From assembly GCF_015354335.1 (NCBI RefSeq), contig NZ_JADKYR010000007.1:1-64000 (forward strand): a stretch of DNA of 64,000 nt, in the 5' to 3' direction. This stretch comes from Methylophilus sp. 13 (lineage in GTDB: Bacteria; Pseudomonadota; Gammaproteobacteria; Burkholderiales; Methylophilaceae). A program made the position numbers and the translations under genes. Below are positions 26,826-34,769 of the stretch, in pieces (the stretch's first letter is position 1; the number at the start of each line of letters is the position of its first letter). The notes below the pieces were generated by a model that saw nothing but the letters and a program-made list of their open reading frames with translations, was not told where the DNA came from and did not search any database.

Positions 26826-27458
26826 ATGAAAAATACACCCTACACCCGTCTGGACCGTGACAACGCTGCCGTATTGTTGGTAGACCACCAAGCTGGCTTA
26901 TTATCACTGGTACGCGATATCGAGCCAGACCGCTTTAAAAACAATGTGCTTGCATTGGCCGATGCCGCCAAATTTTTTAACCTGCCCACCATCCTAACCA
27001 CCAGCTTTGAAACCGGCCCCAACGGCCCGCTTATGCCATAGCTCAAGGCACTGTTCCCAGATGCGCCCTACATCGCTCGCCCCGGCCAGATTAATGCCTG
27101 GGATAACCCGGACTTTGTACAGGCCATCAAGGCGACAAGTAAAAAGCAGCTCATTATTGCTGGCGTCGTCACAGAGGTTTGTGTCGCTTTTGTCGCACTC
27201 TCAGCCATTGAAGCCGGTTTTGAAGTATTTGTGGTCGCCGACGCCTCAGGCACTTTTAACGCCCTCACCCGCGATGCCGCCTGGCTACGCATGCAAGCCG
27301 CCGGGGTACACATGATGACCTGGTTTGGCGTGGCCTGTGAACTTCAGCGCGACTGGCGCCACGATATTGAAGGCCTGGGTGCCCTTTGTGCCAACCATAT
27401 TCCAGATTACCGCAACTTGATGACGTCTTACCATGCTTTGTCTGCCGCCAACCCTTAA
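26826..27458 (+). pseudogene. YcaC-like isochorismatase-family hydrolase interrupted by an in-frame amber codon
   Basis: One continuous reading frame of 211 codons is interrupted only by TAG at 27039-27041 (codon 72). Before it the protein runs to NGPLMP, and after it continues LKALFPDAPYIARPGQI in the same frame to a normal stop. At this position relatives, as I recall them, have glutamate in PELKA, so a single G-to-T change (GAG to TAG) explains the break. The family's catalytic Asp (D20 in LLVDHQAG) and Cys (C119 in GVVTEVCVAF) are both preserved, and no other damage is seen, so the lesion is recent, a sequencing error, or suppressed. The start has a GAGAGG ribosome-binding site. Located after pirin, likely one transcript. 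Confidence 0.85.
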
Positions 27459-27476
27459 GGCTTTGCAAGCGTAAAG

Positions 27477-27499
27477 AATCCCGGTTAAAGGATTTTTTT
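27477..27499 (+). terminator. Weak intrinsic terminator after the ycaC-like gene
   Basis: AATCC at 27477-27481 pairs with GGATT at 27490-27494 across an 8-base loop, and the 3' arm runs into seven T residues (27493-27499). The stem is short, so efficiency is uncertain. It would end the pirin-hydrolase transcript. Confidence 0.45.
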
Positions 27500-27674
27500 A
27501 GCCTAAATACGTTCAAAAGTTTATGAGTGGCAACACGTGGCATAAAGGGCTTCCTACAGTCGCTTAAGCCTGAACCGGATGCCCTACCGCCAGTTACCCG
27601 CGTAATCTGCAATTGTCGCGTTTGAAAATGAAGGTTGAATGAATTTTCCACTTCAGTTTGATAACAAGACAACA

Positions 27675-27695
27675 CGGCAGCCATAACGGCTGCCG
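27675..27695 (+). other. Hairpin ahead of the small charged-protein gene
   Basis: CGGCAGCC at 27675-27682 pairs perfectly with GGCTGCCG at 27688-27695 across a 5-base loop. It lies 15 bases before a very strong AAGGAGGT ribosome-binding site. It may be a terminator without a full T tract, or a 5' mRNA stabiliser. The rest of the 27500-27723 gap shows nothing I can name. Confidence 0.45.
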
Positions 27696-27723
27696 TTTGC
27701 ACTCACGCAAAAGGAGGTGTGAC

Positions 27724-27876
27724 ATGCCCAGAGGTTCCAGCCCGAAACGGGAACGTGAATATGAAAAACTCGAAGAGGAATTTAAAAAGGATCACCGTTA
27801 TCCTGGGCGCGAAGAGGAAGTCGCTGCACGTATTGTGGGTAAACAACGCAAAGAAGCCGGTGAGACCAAAGAGTAA
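27724..27876 (+). CDS. Small highly charged protein, 'plasmid stabilization protein' type
   Basis: A 50-residue protein, about half charged residues, starting MPRGSSPKREREYEKLEEEF and ending with the block AARIVGKQRKEAGETKE. Similar tiny proteins with the MPRGSSPKRER start and an AARTVNK-type block are widely annotated as plasmid stabilization proteins, but I know of no proven function and the label should not be taken literally. An unusually strong ribosome-binding site (AAGGAGGT at 27711-27718) indicates high translation. A hairpin lies just upstream and a catalase-like gene 84 bp downstream; a stress-related role is a guess from that neighbour. Confidence 0.75.
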   Translation: MPRGSSPKREREYEKLEEEFKKDHRYPGREEEVAARIVGKQRKEAGETKE

Positions 27877-27960
27877 TACCAGAGTGGGCGGTACCCCGCC
27901 CTCTAGAAATCAATGTGCTTGGCACTGATCCGATAAACCCAATTGCAAAAGGGGGTTGTG

Positions 27961-29070
27961 ATGCAGCAAACAGATCAATTTGTAGTCTCGCCCCTAAGTT
28001 ACCAGCCCGATTACGAGGTGGTAGCCACCACCGAACGCACCCGCCAGCAGCACCTGCAGCAAACTCTGCACAAGCTCTCAGAAATCAGCAGCCAGGCCGC
28101 CACCCATGCTGCACGCAGTGTGCACCTGAAAAGCCACGGCCTGCTCACAGCCGAAATGCAAATCTATGACCAACTGCCGCCTGCCTATGCACAAGGCCTG
28201 TTTGCACGCCCGCAAACCCTGCCGCTGATTATGCGCTTTTCCACTGTCCCTGGTGACATCCTGCACGACAAACCCGGTACGCCCCGCAGCCTCGCGCTGA
28301 AGGTGGTAGGTGTAGAAGGCGAGCGCCTGCCAGGCAGTGAAGACGCCATCACGCAAAATTTTTTATTTGTAAACGGCGCCAGTTTTTTATCCTCCAGCGT
28401 GCAGGTGTTTTTAAACAACCTCAAACACTTAGCGTGTTCGCCCAACACCAGTTCAGAATTCCGGCATTTCCTCGCGCAATTGTTCCGTTCTACCGCACAT
28501 TTGGTCGAGTCGCTCAAATATGGCCAGCAATCGCAGCTTAACCACCTCTACCAGTCGCAAGAAACTAACTTGCTCGGTGAAACCTACATCAGCCAGGACC
28601 CGATCATGTACGGTGACTACATGGCTAAAATCGCGGTTGTTCCCATCGCCCCCGACCTCATCGCCCTCAGCAACAAACCCATAGACCTGTTCGCCTCCGA
28701 CGGCCTCAGAAAATCCATCGTCGATTTTTTTATCAAGCGCACCGCCGTTTGGGAGCTACGCGTACAACTCTGCACCGATCTCCAAACCATGCCCATCGAA
28801 GACGCCACCATCATCTGGCCAGAGGAGCATTCCCCTTATATCCCAGTCGCCCGCATCACCGCCAAACCCCAAATTGCCTGGAGTCCATACCGTTCGCATG
28901 TGGTGGATGAAGGCATGCTGTTCTCGCCCTGGCATGGCATTACTTCTCACCGGCCACTGGGATCCGTGATGCGGCTCAGGAAAATGAGCTATGAGATGGC
29001 TAAAAAAATGCGGGCAGAAAAAGAAGATGCACGCATCTGCGAACCCACCAGCCTGGATGATTTGTGTTAA
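27961..29070 (+). CDS. Catalase-like (heme-dependent catalase superfamily) protein
   Basis: A 369-residue protein of the catalase superfamily, shorter than classic catalases. A candidate distal histidine is H55 in SVHLKSHG, followed by the strand pattern TLPLIMRFSTVPGD and the block TQNFLFVNGASF. I do not see the R-x-x-x-Y proximal heme-ligand motif of true catalases; the C-terminal region instead has FSPWHGITSHRPLGSVMRLRK, typical of a divergent branch. Peroxidase or lipid-peroxide activity is possible but not demonstrable here. The ATG at 27961 has AAAGGGGG upstream. It converges on the mxa operon with 24 bp between stops. Confidence 0.75.
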   Translation: MQQTDQFVVSPLSYQPDYEVVATTERTRQQHLQQTLHKLSEISSQAATHAARSVHLKSHGLLTAEMQIYDQLPPAYAQGLFARPQTLPLIMRFSTVPGDILHDKPGTPRSLALKVVGVEGERLPGSEDAITQNFLFVNGASFLSSSVQVFLNNLKHLACSPNTSSEFRHFLAQLFRSTAHLVESLKYGQQSQLNHLYQSQETNLLGETYISQDPIMYGDYMAKIAVVPIAPDLIALSNKPIDLFASDGLRKSIVDFFIKRTAVWELRVQLCTDLQTMPIEDATIIWPEEHSPYIPVARITAKPQIAWSPYRSHVVDEGMLFSPWHGITSHRPLGSVMRLRKMSYEMAKKMRAEKEDARICEPTSLDDLC

Positions 29071-29083
29071 GCCGCAAATCATC
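29056..29083. terminator. Hairpin between the convergent catalase-like and mxaL genes
   Basis: GATGATTTG at 29056-29064 pairs perfectly with CAAATCATC at 29075-29083 across a 10-base loop, and spans the catalase-like stop codon. It lies in the 24-bp gap between convergent genes and is symmetrical, so it could serve both. No T tract follows on either strand, which weakens a terminator call. Confidence 0.4.
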
Positions 29084-29094
29084 GCTCCGCATTC

Positions 29095-30057
29095 TCATAT
29101 GACGCGGCGCTGATGCATGTATCCCCATAGATCCGGCAGGTAAGTCGCAATGACCATCAATGCCGCCAGGCTCAGGAATATCCACTTTACTGAATAGCTG
29201 GTGACAAACTTGGCAGCGGGCGTTTGCGATTGCACAAATGCATAAAATGATGGTTGATCTATGCCTTCGATATACTGGCCTTTGATTTCCGTGGCCATCT
29301 CTTTTAGATGCTCCACATCCTGGCTGGATAAATAGCGGTCAAACTCGGCATAAGCCACCGGTGGATCAGGATCATCCTTGCTGGCATCACTGTAATTAAC
29401 GCCGCCGCCCGCACTTTCTGCTGCCGCATCCGTCCCCCAATAGCCGACAAAATGATTGTTGGCATTAAAGCGTTTGATCGGTGCAGGCTCTTTGCCGCCC
29501 ACGCCCACAAATATGACTTTTTTGCCTATACGTACATCACTGATGTCCAGTTTATTAATGCCATTGGCTTTGGGCGCTTCGTCACCATCCGTAAAAAACA
29601 GCATTTGTGCCGGAATATTCAGGTAATCAAACGTCGCCTCGGCAGCTTTAACGCCAAACGTCATGCGGCTGTTACCACTCCAGGCCATGCGCCATTCGAG
29701 GTGGTTAATACTGTCGTTAATAATGTCAAAGTTAGCGCACACTTCCAGTGGCATAAACAGCAGAGCAACATTTTCCGCCGCAAATACGCCCACACTGACA
29801 TAAGTACCGCAGGGCGATGTTTTGACAACTTGCCGCATCAAATGCTGTGTGTAGGCCAGGCGGGTCACGGGTTTATCCGCAATGTGCATATCCTCGGCAT
29901 TCATGCTTTGCGAAATATCGGCCAGTAATAAATAGTTGTGTACCTCTTGCTTGAGCTGAATCTCAGGCTTCACTAAGGCCAACAACAAAAAGACCGCTGC
30001 AGCCAGCAACAAGCTGGTCTCATAATGCGCTTTCAGCAGGTTAAAAAAGCGTTTCAT
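29095..30057 (-). CDS. mxaL: MxaL, von Willebrand factor A protein of methanol oxidation
   Basis: A 320-residue membrane-anchored vWA protein. A hydrophobic segment (about 14-31) precedes the vWA domain, whose metal-dependent adhesion site DISQS is at 47-51; a C-terminal membrane helix lies near 297-312. MxaL belongs to the accessory set needed to assemble active calcium-dependent methanol dehydrogenase, probably for metal insertion in the periplasm. It is last in the operon R-S-A-C-K-L and overlaps mxaK by 4 bp. The name is given mainly from this order. Confidence 0.82.
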   Translation of the reverse strand: MKRFFNLLKAHYETSLLLAAAVFLLLALVKPEIQLKQEVHNYLLLADISQSMNAEDMHIADKPVTRLAYTQHLMRQVVKTSPCGTYVSVGVFAAENVALLFMPLEVCANFDIINDSINHLEWRMAWSGNSRMTFGVKAAEATFDYLNIPAQMLFFTDGDEAPKANGINKLDISDVRIGKKVIFVGVGGKEPAPIKRFNANNHFVGYWGTDAAAESAGGGVNYSDASKDDPDPPVAYAEFDRYLSSQDVEHLKEMATEIKGQYIEGIDQPSFYAFVQSQTPAAKFVTSYSVKWIFLSLAALMVIATYLPDLWGYMHQRRVI

Positions 30058-30617
30058 GGCAACCCCTGTGGCAAATTGCTGATTTCCATGCCGGAAGGAT
30101 CTTGCGGCACAGTTTTGATATGTTTGGGAATCACCCCATGCAGTAAGCTCAAATTAAACTTGGCCGCCTGGTTGTGTGGATCCAGCTTGAGTGATTGTTC
30201 ATAGGCCGCCCGTGCCTGCAAGTAATCAAATTTGGCCTGCTCCTGGATGGCGCCATCGGCTTCCACCAGGCGCTGCAAACCGGAACGGAACAACTGATTG
30301 CCGATATTAAAATGGATCTGCGACTTCAATGCCTGGTCCGGGTCAAAGAGCGCCGAATCCTGCTGCTTGGGAGCTTCGAGCAATTGGCCAAAATTCTGGA
30401 TGGCATGTTTGTAGTTGCCTGTTTTAACTTGCTGGTAAGCATCGGCAAATTTCTGGTGAAAAGGAAACGGGTCGCCTTCTAATACTTCGCCAGCCTGCAA
30501 CATACGGTTGGCCGTCGCAATATGACTGACCTGGTAACCCTCATAGACACTGCCGAGCACGCCGACAATCAGCATCAACCCCAACACCTGGTTTTTGCGC
30601 GTTAAATGGTTTTTCAT
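30054..30617 (-). CDS. mxaK: MxaK, membrane-anchored TPR-like protein
   Basis: A 187-residue protein with an N-terminal membrane anchor (about residues 8-27) and a periplasmic helical region resembling tetratricopeptide repeats (YQQVKTGNYKHAIQNFGQLLE, then YLQARAAYEQSLKLDPHNQAAKFNLSLL). It overlaps both neighbours by 4 bp (ATGA), so it is translationally coupled in the mxa accessory operon. The specific role of MxaK in methanol dehydrogenase maturation is not known. Assignment rests on the TPR pattern between two vWA genes. Confidence 0.8.
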   Translation of the reverse strand: MKNHLTRKNQVLGLMLIVGVLGSVYEGYQVSHIATANRMLQAGEVLEGDPFPFHQKFADAYQQVKTGNYKHAIQNFGQLLEAPKQQDSALFDPDQALKSQIHFNIGNQLFRSGLQRLVEADGAIQEQAKFDYLQARAAYEQSLKLDPHNQAAKFNLSLLHGVIPKHIKTVPQDPSGMEISNLPQGLP

Positions 30618-31579
30618 TCATACACCCTCAGATTTTTAATCACCAACATCAACAACACCAACACCAGCGCAGACACCATAAACACCTTGGAATAGTCATA
30701 GCCGGCAATCGTCTCGCGATATTTAATGGCCTTTTTTTCCCGCGAATCGATGTCATTAATGGCCGACTGCAAGGTTTCCGGATCATCCGCTTCATACGCT
30801 TTATACTTCAGGCCCAATGACTGGAAATACTTATGCAACACGATGGAGTTAGGCGTACGGTCCTCGCCATATTCGGCTTTGGAAAAAATACTCGGCTCGC
30901 CAGGTTCGCGTAACATGATCCAGTAAATACTCAGCTTGCGGCTTTTCAGGCGCTCGCTCAGCAAATACTTCACGCGCGGGCTTAATTTGCCCGCACCGTC
31001 AGACAGCAGGATTAGCGCGCGTGAGCCGGAGTTTTCGATGTTATCGAACAGGCCGACCGCCTCCGTGAGACCTGCACCGATATTGGTCTGGTTGAGCGAG
31101 GGGCTGGTGGCGGCCAAAATCGCGGCATGGATGGCATCACGGTTGGTCGTGATTTTGATGCCATACAACGCCGAGTTGGTAAATCCCACCACCCCCATCA
31201 TGTCGTTCGGACGCGAATCAATAAACTGCGTAATAATGCGGCGTGCCGCGGCAGACTTGATTTCCGCCACATGGCCGGAAGCATCGCCCGCAAACGGGTG
31301 ATCCATACTCACGCTACGGTCTATCACCATCACGGTTTGCGCACCCTTGCCCACACGCGGGATTTGCTCATCCGCCCCCCTGGGTGCGGCCAATGCAATC
31401 ACGATACTCAGCAGTAACAACGACATCACCCCTTTAACTGCCAGGTTGAGCCGGTCCGAAAACAGGTCCTCCGGCATCAGCTCCAGCCAGCTGTAATGCT
31501 GACCCTGATGTCCTTTTAACCAGAAAGGCAGCAACGCGATGGGCAATAGGGCAAATGCCCATGGATGTAAAATACTCAT
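30614..31579 (-). CDS. mxaC: MxaC, von Willebrand factor A protein of methanol oxidation
   Basis: A 321-residue BatA-like protein. Two N-terminal membrane helices (about 6-21 and 48-66) lead into a vWA domain with an intact metal site DRSVS at 87-91 and the downstream Thr and Asp positions (NQTNIGAGL, ILLSDGAGK); a C-terminal membrane helix is near 297-314. It belongs to the mxaRSACKL accessory set for methanol dehydrogenase. It overlaps mxaA and mxaK by 4 bp each. Confidence 0.85.
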   Translation of the reverse strand: MSILHPWAFALLPIALLPFWLKGHQGQHYSWLELMPEDLFSDRLNLAVKGVMSLLLLSIVIALAAPRGADEQIPRVGKGAQTVMVIDRSVSMDHPFAGDASGHVAEIKSAAARRIITQFIDSRPNDMMGVVGFTNSALYGIKITTNRDAIHAAILAATSPSLNQTNIGAGLTEAVGLFDNIENSGSRALILLSDGAGKLSPRVKYLLSERLKSRKLSIYWIMLREPGEPSIFSKAEYGEDRTPNSIVLHKYFQSLGLKYKAYEADDPETLQSAINDIDSREKKAIKYRETIAGYDYSKVFMVSALVLVLLMLVIKNLRVYE

Positions 31580-32550
31580 GACACGCCCCGCTCACAATCA
31601 CGCAGACGCTTGCTAAGCTGTACCAATTGCGCAATCACCTGGCGGCTATCGCGTGTCTTCACGTCATACAACGATTGATTGGAAGCTTCAAAAAACTGGC
31701 TGATTTCCTGTTGCAGGCTTTTAAAGCCCGGGCGCAATGTGACAAATGCTTGCACATCCCTCGCAAAAATATTGGCACCGTAATGCTGGTTAAATGCTTG
31801 ATGCAGATACACCAACGCCTTTTTCTCCTCAACAGCAGTTTTTGGTGTGGATGATCTCGCCAGCCGTTTGAGCTGTCGGTGCGCACGGGCAAAGGCACCG
31901 CCCATAAACGGCAACCAGTGGCCATCTGCATTGATGTATAAAAGCGCCAATAAACTGCCGACCAGCAAAGCGAGAAACACGACCAGCCGTTGTTGATGTG
32001 CCCGATGATCAATCAGCGGGGTAGCCACTTCCGGCAACATATTTTTCTTGGCTGTCACGCTACCGCCAGTCACCAGTGGTGAAAACCAGAAACCCCAGGC
32101 AGGCACTTCTACACTGGTTGAAACCGGCGGAGTTTTACTGGTGAATACGAGTTTTTCAGTGGGTAACTGCATCACGGTCGGTGTCATGCTTGCCGCAAAC
32201 ACCTGGTAACTGAGTTGCAGGGTGTATTGTGTATGGTCAGATTCCGCTTCGGATTGCACCGCAACATTCACCAACTCTATCCCGTCATGCTTGCTCCCTT
32301 TTTTGGGCAACGCTTGGTCTGAAAACTGATATGCCGCTGGCACCTGTAACACGACAGTCCGCTGCAATACATCGCCGATATGCACATGATTATTTAAGGC
32401 AGGATTTATGACCTTAATGATTGGGGTTACAGTTGCCTGGCTCACTGGCGTTGCCGCCATTGCAGCATTCACCGTCAACACCATGGCTGCCCCCCATAGC
32501 AGGCCTTGCATGGCCTTGACCAGGGGATTGTTTGAAATTTGATTACGCAT
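31576..32550 (-). CDS. mxaA: MxaA, periplasmic methanol dehydrogenase accessory protein
   Basis: A 324-residue protein with a signal peptide ending near NAAMAA, an extracytoplasmic beta-rich region, one membrane helix (about residues 190-206) and a cytoplasmic helical tail. MxaA has been linked to calcium insertion into methanol dehydrogenase. I chose the ATG at 32548-32550, which has GAGAG at proper spacing; a GTG three codons upstream is possible. It ends with a 4-bp overlap into mxaC. Sequence-level recognition is weak and the name depends largely on its place in the operon. Confidence 0.78.
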   Translation of the reverse strand: MRNQISNNPLVKAMQGLLWGAAMVLTVNAAMAATPVSQATVTPIIKVINPALNNHVHIGDVLQRTVVLQVPAAYQFSDQALPKKGSKHDGIELVNVAVQSEAESDHTQYTLQLSYQVFAASMTPTVMQLPTEKLVFTSKTPPVSTSVEVPAWGFWFSPLVTGGSVTAKKNMLPEVATPLIDHRAHQQRLVVFLALLVGSLLALLYINADGHWLPFMGGAFARAHRQLKRLARSSTPKTAVEEKKALVYLHQAFNQHYGANIFARDVQAFVTLRPGFKSLQQEISQFFEASNQSLYDVKTRDSRQVIAQLVQLSKRLRDCERGVS

Positions 32551-32580
32551 GCTTGTCACTCTCGCTTAGGTAAACTTCAC

Positions 32581-33498
32581 TCACATCGTTTGTTCAAAAT
32601 AATGCGTCATCAGCTCGGGCTGGTAATCGCCATGCATAAACAACGCCGGACTATCAAAACGCAAAAACAACGCTTCCAATGCCTCTCTGCGCGCATTAAA
32701 TGCCGCCAGGAATTTGGCTTTTACTTCACCACGGAAAAACATTGTCCGGTTACGCCCGGTTTCCAGGTCTATCATGGTGCCAAAGCCGAACTTGGGCAGC
32801 TTTTTATATTCCTCATCGTCCCACAGCACGATAGGCACCACTTTGTGTGCAGACATGGCCAGCAGTGTTTTCTCAATCACAGGCAATGGCATATGAAAAT
32901 CCGAAATCCAGAACACCAGCGCGCGCGTCTGTCCCAGGAAATTAGGCATGTCGGTGACGCCGTCCATGCCCATGCGCTGCGATTGATAGGTATGCAGCAA
33001 GGCGATAGTCTGTTTGCTCTGGTGAAAACTGCGGCTGAGAGGCAAGGTAAAATCTTCAATCACCTGCTGGTGATAGCCAATAAAGCCGAACAGATCTCCG
33101 GCCTGGTAAGCCGAGTTCGCCACCGCCGTGGCAATTTCTATTGCCGTATCCAGCTTGCGCTGCTGCCCCGTGAATTGCATAGAGCCAGATAAATCACACA
33201 CGGCATAAATCGGCGTCGTGCTGTCCTGGTTAAACTGCCGCACCTGCACCTGTTCAAACGGGTCACGTATCGTCTGCCGTAAATCCATACGCCTTGCATC
33301 CGGGTAATCCACCAGGTTGATGGTGCCACGGTAATCGGAGCCGATACCGCGCTGTGTGCCAGGATGATCACCGAGCTGGATGCTGTCAGATTTCCAGCCA
33401 ATGACATATTCGAAGGGGCGCGCATATTCACCCTCATCGTGATGCACCGGCATTTTCTTCCCGGCTTTTTTCCAAGCATGTTTGAGTGTTGATCGCAT
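32581..33498 (-). CDS. mxaS: MxaS, DUF58 / vWA-like protein
   Basis: A 305-residue cytoplasmic DUF58 protein. The family's opening segment (SDYRGTINLVDYPDARRMDLRQTIRDPFEQ) and a vWA-like metal site DLSGS at 102-106 are visible. DUF58 proteins pair with MoxR ATPases; here the MoxR gene lies 12 bp upstream, and mxaA 31 bp downstream. In methylotrophs this pair belongs to the methanol dehydrogenase maturation set. Confidence 0.85.
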   Translation of the reverse strand: MRSTLKHAWKKAGKKMPVHHDEGEYARPFEYVIGWKSDSIQLGDHPGTQRGIGSDYRGTINLVDYPDARRMDLRQTIRDPFEQVQVRQFNQDSTTPIYAVCDLSGSMQFTGQQRKLDTAIEIATAVANSAYQAGDLFGFIGYHQQVIEDFTLPLSRSFHQSKQTIALLHTYQSQRMGMDGVTDMPNFLGQTRALVFWISDFHMPLPVIEKTLLAMSAHKVVPIVLWDDEEYKKLPKFGFGTMIDLETGRNRTMFFRGEVKAKFLAAFNARREALEALFLRFDSPALFMHGDYQPELMTHYFEQTM

Positions 33499-33510
33499 GA
33501 TGGCCTGCTT

Positions 33511-34578
33511 TTAAGCTGCTTTGCTAAACGACAAGCTAGGCACGGCCACCGTGCGGATAATGTTGTTGGTCAACTCCCTGGCCAGCGCCGTGCGGCGATT
33601 TTCGTAAGCTGCGTTAAATACCAGGCGATGTGAAATCACCTCATGAAACACGGCATGAATGTCCTCGGGATACAAACTGTCGCGGCCATTCAACCAGGCA
33701 TTCACACGTGCGGCTTTCATCAGCATGCCCATGCCGCGCGGACTGGCGCCGGTCTGGATCACACGGCTGACATCCACACTGTCCATGGTCACGCCAAACT
33801 TCTCCGGATGCTGGGTCGCGTCCCACAAATCCATGGTGTACTCTTCAAGCACGTCGCTGGACTGGATATGATTTTGCAAAAGGTCGGAAAACGCATTCAA
33901 CTGGTCAAATTGCAGAATATTGCTTTCCACCTGCTGCGTGAGTTTTTCCGCGTGCTGGAATTTGGTATTGAACACCAGAGACTTTTTCAGCTCGCGATCT
34001 GAAGGAATCTCAATTGGAATTTCCATCATGAAACGGTCTCGCGCCGCAGAAGGAATCTCAAAGGTTTCGTTTTTCTCCACCTGGTTGCGGTCAGCAAACA
34101 CAATCATGTGCGGCATGCGGTATTCTTTTTTAAATGCGCTGATATGACGCTCCGCCATCACACGCAACATGAGTGCATGTACCTGCGGCCTGGCGCGGTT
34201 GATTTCATTAAAAAAGAAGACTGATAAATTTTCACCCGCCCGCAACAATGGCCCTTCATCAATTTGCGGCCTGCCATCCGGTCCCAGAAACGTGTGGTAA
34301 ATCAGGTCATTCGGCATCAAGTCCACCGTGCCCTCAATCCGCTCATAAGCCCCACCTATGCCACGGGCAATGGATTGCAGCAAGGTTGTTTTACCTACCC
34401 CCACACCACCATCCAGCAACACATGGCCGCGGGCAAAAATCGCAATATTCATTAATCTGACGGCTTTGCTTTGTCCCACAATCACTTGATTCACTTGTTT
34501 TTCAAGGTTCAAAGCATGCTGACGCCAGTCTGTCAGTTGGGTATCTAATGCCAATCGAATATCAGAGGTAGTGGACAT
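33511..34578 (-). CDS. mxaR: MxaR, MoxR-family AAA+ ATPase
   Basis: A 355-residue MoxR-type AAA+ ATPase. Walker A is GGVGVGKTT at 57-65, Walker B is VFFFNEINRARPQ, and sensor 1 is IVFADRNQVEKNETFEIP with the PSAARDRF arginine finger region. MoxR proteins act as chaperones for vWA partners; three vWA-type proteins (MxaS, MxaC, MxaL) follow in the same operon. It is the first gene, with GGAAAG upstream of the ATG, and divergent from a MocR-type regulator across 191 bp. No methanol dehydrogenase structural gene (mxaF, mxaI) is nearby. Confidence 0.88.
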   Translation of the reverse strand: MSTTSDIRLALDTQLTDWRQHALNLEKQVNQVIVGQSKAVRLMNIAIFARGHVLLDGGVGVGKTTLLQSIARGIGGAYERIEGTVDLMPNDLIYHTFLGPDGRPQIDEGPLLRAGENLSVFFFNEINRARPQVHALMLRVMAERHISAFKKEYRMPHMIVFADRNQVEKNETFEIPSAARDRFMMEIPIEIPSDRELKKSLVFNTKFQHAEKLTQQVESNILQFDQLNAFSDLLQNHIQSSDVLEEYTMDLWDATQHPEKFGVTMDSVDVSRVIQTGASPRGMGMLMKAARVNAWLNGRDSLYPEDIHAVFHEVISHRLVFNAAYENRRTALARELTNNIIRTVAVPSLSFSKAA

Positions 34579-34626
34579 GAATCTTTCCTTTAATTAAATG
34601 TTTCAAAAATGTAACAGAGTGTTAAA

Positions 34627-34665
34627 GGTCCACAATCCTCCAGTTTAGAGAACCTTACTGGTCCA
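34627..34665. promoter_or_regulatory. Possible regulator site between mxaR and the MocR gene
   Basis: GGTCCA occurs at 34627-34632 and again at 34660-34665, starting 33 bp apart (about three helical turns) in direct orientation, within the 191-bp divergent gap. MocR-type regulators often bind spaced direct repeats. Short motif, so chance is not excluded. Confidence 0.25.
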
Positions 34666-34769
34666 GCCATTTATGCGATATAGTGATTGTTTGCTAATCC
34701 AGATTGCCAACAAAATAAAGGGAATTCTTCCCGTTGCTGCATTGGCTGCCACAAACAAAGGAGAGGAAA

